Shown here: positions 60,849-64,000 of the stretch, piece after piece
How positions within the stretch are numbered: position 1 is the stretch's first letter
Layout: each line of letters starts with the position of its first letter
DNA from: an uncultured Veillonella sp.
GTDB taxonomy: Bacteria; Bacillota; Negativicutes; Veillonellales; Veillonellaceae
Direction: 5' to 3'
Assembly: GCF_900545795.1 (NCBI RefSeq)
Contig: NZ_URAR01000005.1
Coordinates: 62,001-126,000 of the forward strand
DNA length: 64,000 nucleotides
Position numbers and translations under genes: made by a program
The notes under the pieces: model-generated
The model's database searches: none
The model's input: only the letters and a program-made list of their open reading frames with translations
What the model was told of the DNA's origin: nothing

Positions 60849-62249
60849 TTACCAAAGGCCTAATACTTTCCACCATACAGTGCCGAGACCTAACCAAATA
60901 ATGATGTTAATTACAGATGCAATAAAGCCGAGTCGCCACCAAGTATTTTGGGTCATATACCCTGCATTAAAGCAAATAGGTGATGGACCAGCTGCATAAT
61001 GTGTTAAACTCATGCATAAGTTAGAGAAGAAAGCGAATGCAAGCATGGCAAGCATTGGAGGTGTCCCCACACCAATAGCCACCGCTACAAAGGCTACATA
61101 CATAGCTGTAATATGTACGGTTAAGCTTGCAAAAATATAATGAGAGTACATATAGATAAGGATTAAAATAATAAATGCTGCAATCCAGTTAATACCAGAT
61201 ACTTCCGCACCTACGATAGTCGCAAACCATTTAATAAAACCAGTTTTATTAAGTTGGCCTGCTAGGGCAATCATAGTACCCATCCAAACTAATGTATCCC
61301 AGCCACCTTTTTCTTCGGTAACATCAGACCAAAGAAGAACTTTAGTAACAAGTAAAATACCAACGCCTAGTAATGCTACTGTCGTAGCGTTAAGACCTGT
61401 AAATTGGCCAGTAGCCCAGAGAATTAAAGATAAAATAAATACGCCAAGCATTACTTTTTCAGCAAAACTCATAGCCCCTAAGTTTTTAAGTTCTTCCGCA
61501 ATATGAGCTTGTACTTCGCGAGTATCTTTTAATTCTGGCGGATAAATCTTGTAAAGCACAAGTGGCATTACAATTAAAGCTACTAAGCCTGGCACAATAG
61601 CAGCCATAGCCCAACCGCCCCAAGTAATATTAACACCAAAGGACTCAGCTACTAAGGAAGCAATTAATGTATTGCCCGCCATAGATGTCATAAACATAGC
61701 GGAGGTAATTACATTGCCTTGATAAATCGATTGGATAAGAAATGCTCCGATTTTACGAGCTGTATCGCCTGGTTCCGAACCAAAAGCTGATGCTAAGGAA
61801 CGAGTAATTGGGAAAATAACCCCACCTGCACGAGCTGTATTGGAAGGTGTAGCTGGAGATAAGATAAAATCACTAACTACAAGTGCATAGGACAATTTTA
61901 ACGAATTGCTACCTACTGCTTTAATCAAAGTGTATGCAATACGACGTCCTAAACCTGTTTTAATGAATCCACGGGAAAATAAGAACGCTGCTACAATCAA
62001 CCAAATAGATGTATTGGCAAAACCAGCTAAGCCATCACCAATTTTTAATGTATTCGTAACAGCTGCAATGACAATACTTAAAATCGAAATAGCACCAATC
62101 GGTAATGGTTGTAATATAAAACCTAAAATAGTGCCTGCAAAAATTGCAAATAAGTGCCACGCTTGAGGTTTTAATCCCTCTGGTACTGGCACAAACCAAA
62201 TGATTAAACCGACAACTATCGGAATAATCCATGACATATACTTCTTCAT
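60849..62249 (-). CDS. DASS/SLC13-family dicarboxylate transporter
   Basis: Integral membrane protein of about 466 residues with 11-13 segments. It has the DASS family features SPATPSNTARAGGVIFPITRS (substrate/sodium loop), the second half VWMGTMIALAGQLNKTGFIKWF and SLTHYAAGPSPICFNAGYM. Relatives (CitT, TtdT, SodiT) exchange or import malate, tartrate, citrate, succinate or 2-oxoglutarate. The frame starts with GTG at 62261; the ATG at 62249 after AAGGGTGGGG is likelier. It suits an organic acid fermenter, and with pyruvate carboxylase could link to C4-dicarboxylate metabolism. It is a single-gene unit. Confidence 0.9.
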   Translation of the reverse strand: MKKYMSWIIPIVVGLIIWFVPVPEGLKPQAWHLFAIFAGTILGFILQPLPIGAISILSIVIAAVTNTLKIGDGLAGFANTSIWLIVAAFLFSRGFIKTGLGRRIAYTLIKAVGSNSLKLSYALVVSDFILSPATPSNTARAGGVIFPITRSLASAFGSEPGDTARKIGAFLIQSIYQGNVITSAMFMTSMAGNTLIASLVAESFGVNITWGGWAMAAIVPGLVALIVMPLVLYKIYPPELKDTREVQAHIAEELKNLGAMSFAEKVMLGVFILSLILWATGQFTGLNATTVALLGVGILLVTKVLLWSDVTEEKGGWDTLVWMGTMIALAGQLNKTGFIKWFATIVGAEVSGINWIAAFIILILIYMYSHYIFASLTVHITAMYVAFVAVAIGVGTPPMLAMLAFAFFSNLCMSLTHYAAGPSPICFNAGYMTQNTWWRLGFIASVINIIIWLGLGTVWWKVLGLW

Positions 62250-62314
62250 ATCATGCCCCACCCTTTTTTAAACAACTTTGTCTACTTTTATGATATCCCT
62301 TTACTTATAAAAAC

Positions 62315-62357
62315 AAAAAACTGCTTATCTTATAACCTAACAGATAAGCAGTTTTTT
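62315..62357 (-). terminator. terminator of the Mrp/ApbC gene
   Basis: Perfect arms AAAAAACTGCTTATC (62315-62329) and GATAAGCAGTTTTTT (62343-62357) with a 13-base loop and T-runs on both strands. Confidence 0.85.
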
Positions 62358-62423
62358 GAATTCAACTTAGTTGTATGAATTCCCTAGTACATTCCCCTGT
62401 CACGTCCGTGATAGGCTCTCATA

Positions 62424-63251
62424 CTATTGAGGTAGCTCAACTTGTTCTAGGTTCGTCTTTTCAATTTGCTCCAACTTACCTGCGTCGCAAAGTTCTGCTA
62501 CTTTAGGATCAATTGGGAGACGGCCTAATAGCAATAAACCATATTTCTCTAATACTTCATCAATATGGCTTTCACCAAAGATTTTATAATCTTTACCATT
62601 ATCTGGACAATGGAAATAGGAGAAGTTTTCTACAGCACCAATGATAGGAATTTGCATGAGTTCAGCCATTTTAACAGCTTTCTCAACAATCATAGAAACC
62701 AAATCCTGTGGTGAAGTAACAACTACAATGCCATCAAGTGGAAGTGATTGGAATACAGTGATAGCTACATCGCCTGTTCCTGGAGGCATATCTACAAATA
62801 GATAGTCAATATCCTTCCAAATAACATCTGTATAAAATTGTTTTACTACATTGCCTACAACAGGACCACGCCATAAAACAGGGTCAGATTCATTTTCTAG
62901 TAAAAGGTTAACAGACATAATGTCAACGCCACCTTCAGAAGTCAATGGATGCATTCCTAGTTCATCAGCAGGAGCCTTCCCTTTAATCCCAAATACTTTA
63001 GGAATAGAAGGACCTGTAATATCACCATCTAGAATACCTACTTTAAACCCACGGCGTGCCATAGTAATGGCTAGCAAACTAGTAACGAGGGATTTACCAA
63101 CCCCACCTTTACCGCTCACTACACCGATAACATGTTTAACACTACTAAATTCACTTAATTGCGCCATTAAATCTTGAGGCGCTTGTTGTGCGCTACCGCA
63201 AGAAGATTTGGATGCGCAGCCACCGCAGCCACCTGAACTGCCACAACTCAT
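62424..63251 (-). CDS. Mrp/ApbC-type iron-sulfur carrier ATPase
   Basis: P-loop ATPase of the Mrp/NBP35 family, about 275 residues. The N-terminus is Cys-rich (MSCGSSGGCGGCASKSSCG), a likely cluster site. The deviant Walker A is GVVSGKGGVGKSLVTS, with LDGDITGPSIPKVFG and VDMPPGTGDVAI. The usual C-terminal CxxC is replaced by FSYFHCPDNGK, with a single Cys. It would carry or insert iron-sulfur clusters. The frame opens with TTG at 63269; the ATG at 63251 after GTAGGTG fits better. Confidence 0.9.
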   Translation of the reverse strand: MSCGSSGGCGGCASKSSCGSAQQAPQDLMAQLSEFSSVKHVIGVVSGKGGVGKSLVTSLLAITMARRGFKVGILDGDITGPSIPKVFGIKGKAPADELGMHPLTSEGGVDIMSVNLLLENESDPVLWRGPVVGNVVKQFYTDVIWKDIDYLFVDMPPGTGDVAITVFQSLPLDGIVVVTSPQDLVSMIVEKAVKMAELMQIPIIGAVENFSYFHCPDNGKDYKIFGESHIDEVLEKYGLLLLGRLPIDPKVAELCDAGKLEQIEKTNLEQVELPQ

Positions 63252-63382
63252 AATTACACCTACTTTCAAATAGTTTCATCATATAAGAACTATTTAGATA
63301 TATCAATTATACTGGCATGATTCAAACAAGACTGTTAGCATGCCTAGGGTAAGTGTATCATAATCAACTAGTAAGTTCAACG

Positions 63383-63426
63383 AAAAGCCCCGGACATGCA
63401 AAAACTGCATAGACTCGGGGCTTTTT
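63383..63426 (-). terminator. terminator of the edge aminotransferase gene
   Basis: Arms AAAAGCCCCG (63383-63392) and CGGGGCTTTT (63416-63425) with an inner ATGCA/TGCAT stem. T-runs lie on both strands. Confidence 0.75.
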
Positions 63427-63482
63427 CTATTCCGTTTAACTATTAGTTAACCTGTTTTAATTAATTTTATTAGTTCAACTTA

Positions 63483-64000
63483 TTATTTAATATACTGTTT
63501 AGATAGTTGGCCTACAATTTTCATGCCTGCTTCAATTTGTTCTTTCGAAGGGAATGTAAAGCTTAAGCGAAAATCTTGGCAAGTTGTACGGCCATCAGTC
63601 GCAAAGGCTGCACCTTTTACAATGCCTACCTTATGCTCCATACAAAGTTCAAAGAACTCATCACAATTTACAGAATCTGGCATAGTCATCCAAATAAACA
63701 TGCCACCTGTTGGCTCAATAAACTTCACCGCATCACTACCATGAGCTTTAAAGGTTTGCATCATTAAATCAGCTTTTTCTTTATAAATACGAGACACGCG
63801 TTCAATTTGCGCATCATAATCTATATAGTCTAATAAATGAGACACTACACGTTGAGTCACTAAAGGCATTTGACCATCAGAGCTATTTTTAATGCGCTGA
63901 ATCGCTTCAATTACCTCTTCTGGGCCATATAAGAAACCAACACGCAAACCTGCCGATAAAGTCTTAGAATAGGAGCCTGCGTAAATGACACGATTATCCA
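63483..64000 (-). CDS. PLP-dependent aminotransferase, C-terminal part (cut by window edge)
   Basis: The frame is open from the window edge, beginning DNRVIYAGSYSKTLSAGLRV. The PLP lysine is in SYSKTLS, and the usual C-terminal domain follows (GGMFIWMTMPDSVNCDEFFELCMEHKVGIVKGAAF, DFRLSFTFPSKEQIEAGMKI). It belongs to the same LysN/2-aminoadipate-type aminotransferase family as the gene at 1281-2465, but is clearly different in sequence. The 5' part and start are outside the window; 172 codons plus the stop are visible. Confidence 0.88.
   Translation of the reverse strand, partial: DNRVIYAGSYSKTLSAGLRVGFLYGPEEVIEAIQRIKNSSDGQMPLVTQRVVSHLLDYIDYDAQIERVSRIYKEKADLMMQTFKAHGSDAVKFIEPTGGMFIWMTMPDSVNCDEFFELCMEHKVGIVKGAAFATDGRTTCQDFRLSFTFPSKEQIEAGMKIVGQLSKQYIK

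Noticed and set aside
1..64000. CRISPR arrays, tRNA or rRNA genes, insertion sequences, prophage genes
   Set aside because: No regular repeat-spacer pattern, cloverleaf, transposase, integrase or phage structural gene was recognised by eye; a tRNA scan could not be run.

Overview
The window looks like a chromosome segment of a diderm Firmicute of the class Negativicutes, most likely Veillonella or a close relative. It is A+T-rich with AGGAGG-type ribosome binding sites. It also carries Gram-negative envelope functions: a complete ADP-heptose pathway with heptosyltransferases, and a YadA-type trimeric autotransporter that ends in an SLH domain. A biotin-dependent pyruvate carboxylase and a DASS-type carboxylate transporter fit an organism living on lactate and other organic acids. 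The genus is an inference; no rRNA or tRNA gene was seen.

Layout. 1-2.5 kb: 5' end of recD2, a chorismate mutase-shikimate kinase fusion, and a PLP aminotransferase. 2.6-10.7 kb: a nine-gene translation operon on the minus strand, rimP-nusA-ylxR-ylxQ-infB-rbfA-nrnA-truB-ribF, closed by a strong terminator. 10.8-16.6 kb: an unknown protein, a lytic transglycosylase, coaE, mutM and polA, then divergent rpsT. 17-22.9 kb: unknown 103-residue protein, deoB, Nudix hydrolase, dut, pnp and rpsO. 22.9-28 kb: an ABC importer of the TrpXYZ/COG2984 type, an Spx/ArsC-like protein, an unknown 112-residue protein and an M18 aminopeptidase. 28-36.4 kb: exonuclease and LPS core heptose cluster (frameshifted GT9 gene, second GT9 gene, gmhB, hldD, hldE, gmhA), M19 dipeptidase and nrdR. 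36.4-41.5 kb: DUF535 protein, Rrf2 regulator, TerC, unknown 449-residue protein and a PhzF-like protein.

41.7-51.7 kb is the most accessory part. It holds a flavin monooxygenase gene interrupted by an amber codon, a 39-codon winged-helix remnant, an RclA/Har-like flavin disulfide reductase, a membrane-anchored unknown, the trimeric autotransporter, an HpcH/HpaI aldolase, and two or three small ORFs below the usual length cut-off. The best of these is a 58-codon double-transmembrane protein with its own Shine-Dalgarno and terminator. 51.7-64 kb returns to metabolism: rlmD, a MerR regulator, a GNAT acetyltransferase, pyruvate carboxylase, a membrane protein, a second M18 aminopeptidase, the DASS transporter, an Mrp/ApbC ATPase and a truncated aminotransferase at the edge.

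Nearly all genes lie on the minus strand; the clear plus-strand genes are rpsT, the membrane-anchored unknown, the aldolase and the GNAT gene. No CRISPR array, insertion sequence, prophage or integrase was seen. I found no complete novel multi-gene system. The best candidates for something undescribed are the small membrane ORFs, the SLH-tailed autotransporter, locus-specific degenerate repeats in several intergenic regions, and paired operator-like motifs upstream of the ABC importer and pyc.
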